NCBI GenBank assembly: GCA_035999365.1
Contig: DASYGT010000019.1
Location: 62,001 to 126,000 of the forward strand
Source: DASYGT01 sp035999365
GTDB lineage: Bacteria; Actinomycetota; Actinomycetes; Mycobacteriales; Jatrophihabitantaceae
Direction of reading: 5' to 3'
Length of the DNA: 64,000 nucleotides
In this document: piece after piece, positions 34,627 through 42,665 of the stretch
Position numbering within the stretch: the stretch's first letter is position 1
Layout of the letters: the number at the start of each line of letters is the position of its first letter
Position numbers and translations under genes: made by a program
Notes under the pieces: generated by a model
Told to the model about the DNA's origin: nothing
Seen by the model: only the letters and a program-made list of their open reading frames with translations
Databases searched by the model: none

Positions 34627-35482
34627 GGCGTGCCGTCCAGCGCTGGACGACGTCAAGCGTGACGAGCACGACGAGGCTGACGAGCAGAAGCACCGTCGCC
34701 ACGGCGGCCGCACCCGCGTAGTCGAAGTTCTCGATCTGCTGATAGACGTACATCGACGACACCCGGGTGCGGTTGATGCCACCCGAGATCAGCAGCATCG
34801 ACCCGTACTCCCCCATCGCCCGCGCAAACGCGAGCGCCGTCCCGGACACGATCGCCGGCAGCAGAACGGGGAGCACGATGCGCCGGAACGTCGTCAGCGG
34901 CGAGGCGCCGAGCGAGGCCGCGGCCTCCTCTGCCTCCGTGTCCATGTTGATCAGAACCGGCTGCACCGTGCGCACCACGAACGGCAGCGTCACGAACAGC
35001 AACGCGAAGAACACACCCCGTTCGGTTTGCAGCAGATTGATGCCGACCGGACTCGTAGGTCCGTACAGGATCAGCAGGACGAGCCCGGCGACGATCGTCG
35101 GCAGGGCGAACGGGATGTCGATGATGATCTCGAGCAACCGACGCCCGGGGAAGCTGTCGCGCACCAGCACCCAGGCGATCAGCGTTCCCATCACCGCGTT
35201 GATCGCACTGACTCCGAGCGAGCAGATCAGCGTCAGGCGCAGCGACTGCCAGGCGCCCGGCGTGGTGACGGCGTGCCAGAAGCCCGTCCAACCGCCGGCC
35301 GTGCTCTTGGCCACCACCGCGGCGAGCGGAATCAACACGAGCACGCTGAGCCAACTCACCGTGATGCCGAGGCTCAGCCCGGACCCCGCGCCCAAGCGCA
35401 GCGTGGTGTCCGTGGGCCGCGAAACGCGCCGAGGCGCGGCGTCCGAGGACACCGCGCCCGGCGCGTCGAGAACAGCTGTCAT
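34619..35482 (-). CDS. cysT: Sulfate ABC transporter permease CysT
   Basis: The first permease, 287 residues with six transmembrane helices after a roughly 30-residue cytosolic N-terminus. Diagnostic segments are DIPFALPTIVAGLVLLILYG, the EAA loop EEAAASLGASPLTTFRRIVLP, and FARAMGEYGSMLLISGGINR. The ATG at 35482-35480 overlaps the sbp stop (ATGA). Order sbp-cysT-cysW-cysA is the standard sulfate operon. Confidence 0.94.
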   Translation of the reverse strand: MTAVLDAPGAVSSDAAPRRVSRPTDTTLRLGAGSGLSLGITVSWLSVLVLIPLAAVVAKSTAGGWTGFWHAVTTPGAWQSLRLTLICSLGVSAINAVMGTLIAWVLVRDSFPGRRLLEIIIDIPFALPTIVAGLVLLILYGPTSPVGINLLQTERGVFFALLFVTLPFVVRTVQPVLINMDTEAEEAAASLGASPLTTFRRIVLPVLLPAIVSGTALAFARAMGEYGSMLLISGGINRTRVSSMYVYQQIENFDYAGAAAVATVLLLVSLVVLVTLDVVQRWTARRG

Positions 35483-36519
35483 CCCGAGGCGTTCTCGATC
35501 TTGGTGACGATGCCGGCTGTCGGGTCGAAGAACGTCTTGTTCACCGCAGACCAGCCACCGAGCTGCGAGATCGTCGTCAGCTTGGCCACCGTCGGGTACG
35601 GATTGCTGGGGTCGTTCGCCCCGGCGACGCCAGACGCGGTCACGCTCGCATCGACGGGTCGGAAGCCCTTGCCGGCGAAGATCTGCTGGCCGGCCGAACT
35701 CAGCGCGAAGGTCAGGAAGTCCTTCGCCGACTGGGACGCGTTCGCGGTCACCGCCACCGGCGTCTCGATCAGCACGGACTCCTGCGGGACGATGTAGTCG
35801 AGCGAGGCCCCCTTGACGCGTGCTGCGATCGCCTCGCTCTCGTACGAGATGAGCACGTCGCCCGTCCCCGACGTGAACGTGCTGGTGGCAGCCGAACCGC
35901 TGGCCGGCTTCGCGACGACGTTCTTGAAGAACGCCTTCAGGTAGGTCTGAGCCTGCGCGTCGGTGCCGCCGTCGGACAGCACGTGCTCGTACGCGGCGAG
36001 GATGTTCCACTTCGCCGATCCCGAGGACGCCGGGTCGGGAGTGACGATCTGGATGCCCGGCTTGATCAGGTCATCCCAACCCGTGATGTGCTTCGGGTTG
36101 CCCTTGCGTACCGCGATCACCACGACGGAGTCGGCAACGATGCCCTTGGTGGCGCCGGCATTCCAGTTCGACGCGACGAACCTCGGGACCAGCTTGCTCA
36201 TGTCCGAGCCGGTCGAGAAGTTCACGAAGTCGGCAGGCTGCCCGCTGGCCACCGCCTTGCTCTGGGTACCGCTGGCGCCGTAGGACGCCGAGAAGGTCAC
36301 CCCCTTGCCTGCTGGTGTGGCCTGGAAAGCCTTCTCGAGGGCGTCGTAGGCCGGCTTCGGCACCGAGTAGGCCACGATGGCGACCTTGCCGCCGCTGCCG
36401 GAGCCGCCACCGCTGCTCTTGCTAGATGAGCACGCGCTCACCCCGATGGCAGCGGCGGTCGCCACGGTCACCACAGCGGCCAGGCGGCCGCGCCGGGTGC
36501 TCAGCACACTCATCGACAT
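35479..36519 (-). CDS. sbp: Sulfate-binding lipoprotein
   Basis: The solute-binding component of the sulfate importer. It has a lipoprotein signal with lipobox VSAC (Cys30), then a Ser/Gly linker, then a sulfate-binding fold (VPKPAYDALEKAF, SYGASGTQSKAVASGQPADFVNF). I chose the ATG at 36519 (346 residues); the ATG 6 nt later is equally possible. An upstream frame to 36582 would read through the promoter. It is the first gene of the sbp-cysT-cysW-cysA operon. Confidence 0.92.
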   Translation of the reverse strand: MSMSVLSTRRGRLAAVVTVATAAAIGVSACSSSKSSGGGSGSGGKVAIVAYSVPKPAYDALEKAFQATPAGKGVTFSASYGASGTQSKAVASGQPADFVNFSTGSDMSKLVPRFVASNWNAGATKGIVADSVVVIAVRKGNPKHITGWDDLIKPGIQIVTPDPASSGSAKWNILAAYEHVLSDGGTDAQAQTYLKAFFKNVVAKPASGSAATSTFTSGTGDVLISYESEAIAARVKGASLDYIVPQESVLIETPVAVTANASQSAKDFLTFALSSAGQQIFAGKGFRPVDASVTASGVAGANDPSNPYPTVAKLTTISQLGGWSAVNKTFFDPTAGIVTKIENASG

Positions 36520-36568
36520 CTCACTCTCATCTATTTCGATGGATTCTGGTATTCCCATCGGCTCGATA

Positions 36569-36599
36569 GACAATATAGTCATAGCAAACGCGATGTCCC
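36569..36599 (-). promoter_or_regulatory. Promoter and candidate operator of the sulfate operon
   Basis: On the minus strand GGGACA (36599-36594), 16-nt spacer, TATATT (36577-36572). A near-perfect palindrome GACtATATtGTC (36580-36569; 10 of 12 bases symmetric) covers the -10 element. The surrounding 60 bp is strikingly AT-rich for this genome. Binding there would block transcription; the nearby Rrf2 protein is the obvious candidate. Confidence 0.5.
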
Positions 36600-36610
36600 G
36601 CCGAAGCCGA

Positions 36611-37819
36611 CTAGCTCACATCAGGGATGACCGATTCGGTGGGTTTCGCCGTGTTCGGCACCAGCGTCTCGGGCGCGGCGACGACCACCGGCACCGGGAC
36701 AGCCGAGATCACCGCGCTCACAAGAAACGTGGCTGCGTAGCCCTGCCAATCGGCTATCCACCCCGCCGCGATCGGGCCCAGCACCGCCCCCAGGTCGCCG
36801 GACATCTGGAACACGGCGACGACAGTTCCGCCCCGGGCCCCCACGACGTCGCCGAGCACCGCGCCGGGGCCCACCGAATCGGCGGCGCCTGCCACACCGA
36901 GCAATGCCATCGCGAGTACCAGTCCCCCGATACTGGGCAGCGCCGGCAGCAGGGCGAAGCCGACCGCGCCGCAGAGCAGACCGCCGATCATGACTGGGCG
37001 CCGTCCATGGGTGTCGGCGATCCGACCGAACGGCAGGAGAAGCGCCCCGCTGACGACGCTGACGACGAGGAAGCCGGCGTACACCCACGCCGTCCCGAGC
37101 CCGAGGCGGTCGGTGACGAACTGGGGAACGATCGCCGTGCGCGAACCCACCACCGCCCAGTCACCGGCGAACGACGCCGCGAGCGCCGCAACGTATGCGC
37201 GGTTGCGGAAGGCGTCGCGCAGCGGAAGCGGTGCGATGCGCGTGGTCTGCCGGACGGCGAACTCACTGTGTCGCAGCGTCGTCATCGCTAGCGTTCCGGC
37301 GACGACCAGGGTGCCCGCGTAGAGGAAGAACGGCGCGCGCAGCGAGATCGTCGCGACCGTGCCGACCGCCGGCCCCGCGATCATGCCAAGCAGGAAGGCA
37401 CCAGCCCAGGCACCCTGCGCGCGTCCACGTAGGTGGCTCGGCGTGACGCGGATCAGGATGCTTGCCGCGCTGACGCTGAACATGATCGACCCGACGCCAC
37501 CGATGCCGCGAAGCACCAACAGTTGCCAGTAGTCCTGCGACAACCCGGCGAACAGGCTCGACACCGCGACCACGCCGATGCCGCTAGCGAGCATGACGCG
37601 TTCACCAGCGGCATTCACCAGCCGGCCGACGAACGGGGCGGTCGCGAGCCGCATGAGCGCGAACGCACTGATCACCGCGCCCGCGGCAGTCTTGCTCACG
37701 CCGAACTGCCGCGCGAACAGCGGTAACGCCGGTGCGACGACGCCATAGCCGAGCGCGACCATGAAGGCCACGACCACGAGCGCCCGCACCTCCTTCGGCA
37801 GCTCGCGCAGTCGGGTCAC
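36611..37819 (-). CDS. MFS transporter
   Basis: A 402-residue major facilitator with 12 predicted transmembrane helices. The N-terminal half has GYGVVAPALPLFARQFGVS and the loop 2-3 motif FVGRLVNAAGER; the second half has LPFGRIADTHGRRPVMIGG. It resembles the drug/proton antiporter (DHA1) group, but no substrate can be named. The start is GTG at 37819. It is divergent from arsR, whose palindromic operator lies 52 bp upstream, so common control is possible. Confidence 0.88.
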   Translation of the reverse strand: MTRLRELPKEVRALVVVAFMVALGYGVVAPALPLFARQFGVSKTAAGAVISAFALMRLATAPFVGRLVNAAGERVMLASGIGVVAVSSLFAGLSQDYWQLLVLRGIGGVGSIMFSVSAASILIRVTPSHLRGRAQGAWAGAFLLGMIAGPAVGTVATISLRAPFFLYAGTLVVAGTLAMTTLRHSEFAVRQTTRIAPLPLRDAFRNRAYVAALAASFAGDWAVVGSRTAIVPQFVTDRLGLGTAWVYAGFLVVSVVSGALLLPFGRIADTHGRRPVMIGGLLCGAVGFALLPALPSIGGLVLAMALLGVAGAADSVGPGAVLGDVVGARGGTVVAVFQMSGDLGAVLGPIAAGWIADWQGYAATFLVSAVISAVPVPVVVAAPETLVPNTAKPTESVIPDVS

Positions 37820-37863
37820 AGCGTCAGTCGATCACGTCGCCCACCCACCGCTTCGGAGCAGCC

Positions 37864-37893
37864 TTGACACGTGACTAAACAGTCACCTATTGT
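37864..37893 (+). promoter_or_regulatory. arsR promoter with palindromic operator
   Basis: Consensus -35 TTGACA (37864-37869), 18-nt spacer, -10 TATTGT (37888-37893), which is 6 nt from the ATG. The palindrome GTGACT-AAAC-AGTCAC (37871-37886) fills the spacer almost exactly. This is a textbook layout for repression by the encoded ArsR dimer, on a leaderless transcript. Confidence 0.75.
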
Positions 37894-37899
37894 CGGCGC

Positions 37900-38217
37900 A
37901 TGGACGACGACCGGGTGTTCAAGGCGCTGGCCGACCCGACTCGCCGCCACCTGCTCGACCGGCTCTTCGAGCGAGACGGCCGTTCGCTCACGGAGTTGGA
38001 GACCGATCTGGAGATGACCCGTTTCGGCGTCATGAAACACCTCAAGGTGCTCGAGGACGCCGGGCTCGTCACCACCCGCAAACTCGGCCGGGAAAAGCTG
38101 CACTTCCTCAACCCGGTCCCGATCCGTTTGATCCACGACCGCTGGATCGACAAGTACACCGAGCGACACGTCAGCGTGCTCGCCGACCTCAAGAACGAAC
38201 TGGAGAAGGACTCATGA
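37900..38217 (+). CDS. ArsR-family repressor (SRPBCC-linked)
   Basis: A 105-residue winged-helix protein: VFKALADPTRRHLLDRLFERDGRSLTELE, recognition helix RFGVMKHLKVLEDAGLVTTRKLGREK. No metal-binding cysteine cluster is present, so it is not a metal sensor. It belongs to the subgroup paired with SRPBCC/AHSA1 proteins. A 6+6 bp palindrome lies inside its promoter. The stop overlaps the start of the next gene (ATGA). Confidence 0.9.
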   Translation: MDDDRVFKALADPTRRHLLDRLFERDGRSLTELETDLEMTRFGVMKHLKVLEDAGLVTTRKLGREKLHFLNPVPIRLIHDRWIDKYTERHVSVLADLKNELEKDS

Positions 38218-38723
38218 CCACAGCCACCGAGACGACTTCCACCACCGACACCACGACGGTCCGCGTCTATCGCGTCTTCGTCAATGCACCGATCCAGAAG
38301 GTCTGGGACGCCATCGTCGACCCCGAGTGGAACGCGCAATACGGCTACAAGTGCCGCGCCGACTACGACCTCAGCGAGGGCGGCGCCTACCGCTGCTACC
38401 CGAACGAGGAGATGACCAGCTTCGGAGCTCCTGACGTGATCATCGACGGCGAGATCATCGAGGTCGATCCCCCGCGACGGCTCGTCCAGACCTGGCGGGC
38501 CAATTGGGACCCGGAGCTCGTGGCCGAGGGATACACCCGGGTGAGCTTCGAGCTCTCCGACGGATTCGGCGACGCGACGCGGCTGACGGTCACCCATGAG
38601 CTCACCGGTGCGCCGGTGACGAGGCACCAGGTCGACGGCGACAACCCGAACGCCGGCGGGGGGTGGCCCTTCATCCTCAGCGACCTCAAGACGCTGCTGG
38701 AGACGGGGTCGTCGATCGGCTGA
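38214..38723 (+). CDS. SRPBCC/AHSA1-domain protein
   Basis: A 169-residue START-like (AHSA1) fold: VYRVFVNAPIQKVWDAIVDPEWNAQYGY at the N-terminus, then GGAYRCYPN, GEIIEVDPPRRLVQTWR and a C-terminal GGGWPFILSDLKTLLETG. Such proteins bind hydrophobic ligands or act as small cofactors; the ligand is unknown. It is translationally coupled to arsR. It is followed after 19 nt by a strong bidirectional terminator. Confidence 0.88.
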   Translation: MTTATETTSTTDTTTVRVYRVFVNAPIQKVWDAIVDPEWNAQYGYKCRADYDLSEGGAYRCYPNEEMTSFGAPDVIIDGEIIEVDPPRRLVQTWRANWDPELVAEGYTRVSFELSDGFGDATRLTVTHELTGAPVTRHQVDGDNPNAGGGWPFILSDLKTLLETGSSIG

Positions 38724-38742
38724 CGGTCTCGATCACGGAGAC

Positions 38743-38781
38743 CGAAACGGGCGGGAAGCGTTCTGCTTCCCGCCCGTTTCG
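38743..38781. terminator. Bidirectional intrinsic terminator between the SRPBCC gene and pnp
   Basis: A perfect 17-bp stem (left arm 38743-38759, right arm 38765-38781) with the 5-nt loop GTTCT. The stem core is GGGCGGGAAGC and its outer base pairs are AAAC/GTTT, so both strands end in short T-containing tracts. It separates the convergent SRPBCC and pnp genes. Confidence 0.85.
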
Positions 38782-38793
38782 TCGTGCCGTGCG

Positions 38794-41022
38794 TCAGGCT
38801 TCGACGGTCTCCGGTGCCGGCGCTGCTGCGCCCGCCGCCGCGTCCTCGTCGACGAGGACCAGGCTGATCTTGCCGCGCTGGTCGATCTCGGCGATCTCGA
38901 CCTGCAGCTTGTCGCCGACGTTGACGACGTCCTCGACCTTGCCGACACGCTTGCCGCGGCCGAGCTTGCTGATGTGGATGAGGCCGTCCTTGCCGGGCAG
39001 CAACGACACGAACGCGCCGAACGCGGCCGTCTTGACCACCGTGCCGAGGAACCGCTCGCCCACCTTGGGCATCTGCGGGTTGGCGATCGCGTTGATCTGA
39101 TCGACGGCGGCCTGTGCGGACAAGCCGTCGGATGCGCCCACGTAGATCGTGCCGTCGTCCTCGATCGTGATCTGCGCGCCGGTCTCGTCCTGGATCGAGT
39201 TGATCATCGCGCCCTTGGGACCGATCACCGCGCCGATTTTGTCGACCGGGATCTTCACGACGGTGACCCGCGGCGCGAACGGGCTCATCTCATCCGGCCC
39301 GTCGATGGCCTCGGCCATGACGTCGAGGATGTGCAGGCGCGCGTCGCGGGCCTGCTTGAGCGCCGCCCCGAGGACTTCGGACGGGATGCCGTCGAGCTTG
39401 GTGTCCAGCTGCAGCGCAGTGACGAACTCCTTCGTTCCGGCGACCTTGAAGTCCATGTCGCCGAACGCATCCTCCGCACCGAGAATGTCGGTGAGCGCGA
39501 CGTACTCGGTCTTGCCGTCGACGGTGTCAGACACGAGCCCCATGGCGATGCCGGCCACCGGAGCCTTCAGCGGCACGCCGGCATTCAGCAGACCGAGCGT
39601 CGACGCGCACACCGATCCCATCGAGGTCGAGCCGTTGGAGCTGAGCGCCTCGGAGACCTGCCGGATCGCGTACGGGAACTCTTCGCGGCTCGGCAGCACC
39701 GGCACGAGCGCGCGCTCGGCCAGGGCGCCGTGGCCGATCTCGCGGCGCTTGGGCGAGCCGACGCGACCGGTCTCGCCGGTGGAGAACGGCGGGAAGTTGT
39801 AGTTGTGCATGTAGCGCTTGGTGCGCTCGGGCGAGAGCGTGTCGAGCTTCTGCTCCATACCGAGCATGTTCAACGTCGTGACGCCGAGGATCTGCGTCTC
39901 GCCGCGCTGGAACAGCGCCGAACCGTGCACCCGCGGGATGACCTCGACCTCGGCCGAGAGCGTGCGGATGTCGGCCAGACCGCGGCCGTCGATGCGCACC
40001 TTGTCGCGCAGGATGCGCTGGCGCACCAGCTTCTTGGTCAGCGAACGGAACGCTGGGCTGATCTCGTTGAAGCGATCCTCGAAGCGTGAGGCAAGCGCGT
40101 CCTTGACCTCATCCTTGATCTGGTCGAGGCGCGTCTCGCGCTCCTGCTTGTCGGCGATCGCCAGCGCACCGGCGAGCTCAGCCGAAACCTCGGCCTCCAC
40201 CGCCTCGAAGACCTCGTCGGTGTAGTCGAGGAAGACGGGGAACTCGGCGGTGGGCTTGGCTGCGTTGCGGGCCAGATCTGCCTGCGCGCGGCACAGCTCG
40301 GAGATGAACGCCTTCGACGCCTCGAGCCCCTCGGCGACAACTTCCTCGGTCGGCCGGGTAGCCCCGCCCTCGATGAGCTCGATGGTGTTCTCGGTGGCCT
40401 CGGCCTCGACCATCATGATCGCGACATCGCCGCTGTCGAGCACTCGCCCGGCGACGACCATGTCGAATGTCGCCCGCTCGAGCTCGCTGAAGGTCGGGAA
40501 GCCGACCCACTGGCCCTCGATCAGGGCAACGCGGGTGGCACCGACCGGTCCGTTGAACGGGAGCCCGGAGATCTGAGTCGACGCCGATGCCGCGTTGATC
40601 GCGATGACGTCGTAGGCATGGTCGGGGTTGAGGGCCATCACGGTGATGACGACCTGCACCTCGTTGCGCAGTCCCTTGATGAACGTTGGGCGCAGCGGGC
40701 GGTCGATGAGGCGACAGGTGAGGATCGCGTCCTCACTCGGGCGTCCCTCGCGGCGGAAGAACGAGCCGGGAATGCGCCCGGCCGCGTACATCCGCTCCTC
40801 GACGTCGACCGTCAGCGGGAAGAAGTCGAATCCCTCACGGGGGTGCTTGCCGGCTGTGGTGGCCGACAGCAGCATCGTGTCGTCGTCGAGGTAGGCGACG
40901 ACCGACCCGGCTGCCTGCTTGGCAAGGCGGCCCGTCTCGAAGCGGATGCTCCGAGTGCCGAACTTGCCGTTGTCGATGGTGGCGACGGTCTCGTAGATGC
41001 CGTCGTGGTTGGACTCCGTCAC
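38794..41022 (-). CDS. pnp: Polyribonucleotide nucleotidyltransferase (PNPase, GpsI)
   Basis: A 3'-5' phosphorolytic exoribonuclease. It has two RNase PH domains separated by an alpha-helical domain, then a KH domain (IGAVIGPKGAMINSIQDETGAQI) and an S1 domain (GERFLGTVVKTAAFGAFVSLLPG), ending in an acidic, Ala-rich tail. Length is 742 residues. I chose the GTG at 41022-41020 with AGGGGAA upstream; a longer frame to 41091 is not supported. It follows rpsO after 255 bp, the classic rpsO-pnp order. Confidence 0.96.
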   Translation of the reverse strand: MTESNHDGIYETVATIDNGKFGTRSIRFETGRLAKQAAGSVVAYLDDDTMLLSATTAGKHPREGFDFFPLTVDVEERMYAAGRIPGSFFRREGRPSEDAILTCRLIDRPLRPTFIKGLRNEVQVVITVMALNPDHAYDVIAINAASASTQISGLPFNGPVGATRVALIEGQWVGFPTFSELERATFDMVVAGRVLDSGDVAIMMVEAEATENTIELIEGGATRPTEEVVAEGLEASKAFISELCRAQADLARNAAKPTAEFPVFLDYTDEVFEAVEAEVSAELAGALAIADKQERETRLDQIKDEVKDALASRFEDRFNEISPAFRSLTKKLVRQRILRDKVRIDGRGLADIRTLSAEVEVIPRVHGSALFQRGETQILGVTTLNMLGMEQKLDTLSPERTKRYMHNYNFPPFSTGETGRVGSPKRREIGHGALAERALVPVLPSREEFPYAIRQVSEALSSNGSTSMGSVCASTLGLLNAGVPLKAPVAGIAMGLVSDTVDGKTEYVALTDILGAEDAFGDMDFKVAGTKEFVTALQLDTKLDGIPSEVLGAALKQARDARLHILDVMAEAIDGPDEMSPFAPRVTVVKIPVDKIGAVIGPKGAMINSIQDETGAQITIEDDGTIYVGASDGLSAQAAVDQINAIANPQMPKVGERFLGTVVKTAAFGAFVSLLPGKDGLIHISKLGRGKRVGKVEDVVNVGDKLQVEIAEIDQRGKISLVLVDEDAAAGAAAPAPETVEA

Positions 41023-41049
41023 GGAGTTCCCCTCTCGGTACGTCGACAA

Positions 41050-41066
41050 CCCGCGCATACCGCGGG
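41050..41066 (-). other. Small stem-loop in the rpsO-pnp intergenic region
   Basis: CCCGCG / CGCGGG arms around the loop CATAC, 28 bp upstream of pnp. In other bacteria the rpsO-pnp spacer holds processing sites where PNPase controls its own mRNA, so this hairpin is a candidate leader structure. The rest of the 255-bp spacer holds the rpsO terminator (41243-41270) and no ORF I can support. Confidence 0.35.
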
Positions 41067-41242
41067 CTGGCTGATCTGCGCCGGATGGCACATGCGACGT
41101 ACCGAGCTGGCACCTCTGATGGGTGCCGGTCTTCGATCGAAGCGAGCGATCCCGATGGACCGACCGCCACTACCGAGGACCGGCGTCCTCGAGTCGCAGG
41201 GACGCGAGTGTGCGTCCGGCTTTGGCTGATTCAGTTGTACGA

Positions 41243-41270
41243 AGGGTGGCCCCGCGAGCGGGACCACCCT
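41243..41270 (-). terminator. Stem-loop downstream of rpsO
   Basis: AGGGTGG pairs with CCACCCT, then one mismatch, then CCCG pairs with CGGG around a 4-nt loop. It begins 7 nt after the rpsO stop on the minus strand. It could attenuate transcription between rpsO and pnp. There is no long U-run. Confidence 0.6.
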
Positions 41271-41277
41271 GGTGGAG

Positions 41278-41547
41278 CTATCGACGAAGACCCAGGCGCT
41301 CAATGATCGAGCGGTACCGGTTGATGTCGGTCTTCGCGAGGTAGTTGAGCAGTCGGCGGCGGCGGCCTACGAGCAGCAGCAGGCCCCGGCGGCTGTGGTG
41401 GTCGTGCTTGTGCATCTTCAGGTGTTCGGTCAGGTCGCTGATGCGCTTGGACAGCAGCGCTACCTGCACCTCGGCCGACCCGCTGTCGCCGTCGACGGAG
41501 CCGTACTCGGCGATGATCTGCTTCTTGACGTCGCTTGCCAACGGCAC
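41278..41547 (-). CDS. rpsO: 30S ribosomal protein S15
   Basis: An 89-residue primary 16S rRNA-binding protein. The conserved core DLTEHLKMHKHDHHSRRGLLLLVGRRRRLLNYL is intact and the C-terminus is IIERLGLRR. The GTG at 41547-41545 with AGGAG 7 nt upstream gives the standard protein; the frame extended to 41637 has an unrelated N-terminus. It is flanked by ribF and pnp as in most actinobacteria. Confidence 0.98.
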   Translation of the reverse strand: MPLASDVKKQIIAEYGSVDGDSGSAEVQVALLSKRISDLTEHLKMHKHDHHSRRGLLLLVGRRRRLLNYLAKTDINRYRSIIERLGLRR

Positions 41548-41673
41548 GGGACGACTCCTTTTCTGTTCGGTGCAGGGCGCCCCGCCGGGATTCGTCACGG
41601 TGGGTGATTTGACGCAGACTGCAAGGGGCGACTCCAAGCCGCCGAACCCAGCCTACCAGGCTGTTCGGGCCTC

Positions 41674-42645
41674 TCAGCCCGCCTCCGGACCCCCGGAACC
41701 CAGCAGATCCCGGGTGTGCTTGACGTCCTCGTGCATCTGGGCGACAAGGGCATCGACGGTCTCATAGCGCTCCATGCCGCGCAGCCGCGCGACGAATTCG
41801 ACGCCCAGGGCATCACCGTAGAGATCCTCGTCGACGTCCAGGATGTAAGCCTCGACCCGGCGCTGGCGCACCTCGAAGGTGGGATTCGTCCCGACGGAGA
41901 TCGCGGCGGCGCCGAGCAGGCCGTCCGGCATCGTGCGTCCCCACTCGTCCAGGCGCCACACCCGTCCGGCGTACACACCGTCGGCCGGCACGGCAGCCCA
42001 GCTGTCGGTACGCAGATTGGCCGTGGGGAAGCCCAGTTCGCGCCCGCGCTGATCGCCACGCTCGACGACCCCGTCGACGCGATGCGGCCGCCCGAGCGCG
42101 GCGGCTGCGCCCGCCATGTCCCCCGCCTGCACGCAGGACCGGACGAAGGTCGCGCTGAGCGGCGTGTCGCCGTCACGCAGCAGCGCTATGCCCTCCGCGG
42201 TGAACCCGAACGTCTGCCCCATCCGCGCCAGCGCCGCGACGTCACCGGCCGCCTTGTGGCCGAAGCGGAAGTTCTCACCGACGATCACCCCGGACGCATG
42301 CAGCCGCTCGACGAGGACGTGGTGGGCGAACTCGTCCGGCGGCATCCGCGAGAACTCCAGTGTGAACGGCAGGGCGCAGAACACGTCGATGCCCAGCTGC
42401 TCGACGAGTTCTGCGCGCCGGACGATCGTCGTGAGCACCGGCGGATGGGTTCCCGGCCGCACCACCTCGGACGGATGCGGGACGAACGTGATCAGCACGC
42501 TGGGTACCCCGCGTTCGGCGGCGAGGTCGACGGCCTCGCCGATGATCGACGCGTGGCCCCGGTGCACGCCGTCGAAGACGCCGATCGTGACGACACAGCG
42601 CCCCCACCCGCTGGGTACCGACTCGAGACCCCGCCAACGTTCCAC
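41674..42645 (-). CDS. ribF: Bifunctional riboflavin kinase / FMN adenylyltransferase
   Basis: It makes FMN and FAD. The N-terminal nucleotidyltransferase domain has TIGVFDGVHRGHASII (GxFDGxHxGH motif). The C-terminal kinase domain has RGRELGFPTANL and the active-site NPTFEVRQRRVEAYILD. Length is 323 residues. The GTG at 42645 is preceded by TAGGCT and exactly 6 nt, so ribF has its own leaderless promoter although truB ends only 20 bp upstream. Confidence 0.96.
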   Translation of the reverse strand: MERWRGLESVPSGWGRCVVTIGVFDGVHRGHASIIGEAVDLAAERGVPSVLITFVPHPSEVVRPGTHPPVLTTIVRRAELVEQLGIDVFCALPFTLEFSRMPPDEFAHHVLVERLHASGVIVGENFRFGHKAAGDVAALARMGQTFGFTAEGIALLRDGDTPLSATFVRSCVQAGDMAGAAAALGRPHRVDGVVERGDQRGRELGFPTANLRTDSWAAVPADGVYAGRVWRLDEWGRTMPDGLLGAAAISVGTNPTFEVRQRRVEAYILDVDEDLYGDALGVEFVARLRGMERYETVDALVAQMHEDVKHTRDLLGSGGPEAG

Positions 42646-42665
42646 GCCCGCAGCCTATCGACGGC

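Noticed and set aside
36517..36582. Upstream start for the sulfate-binding protein adding about 21 residues
   Set aside because: It would place the promoter and palindrome inside the coding sequence and bury the lipoprotein signal.
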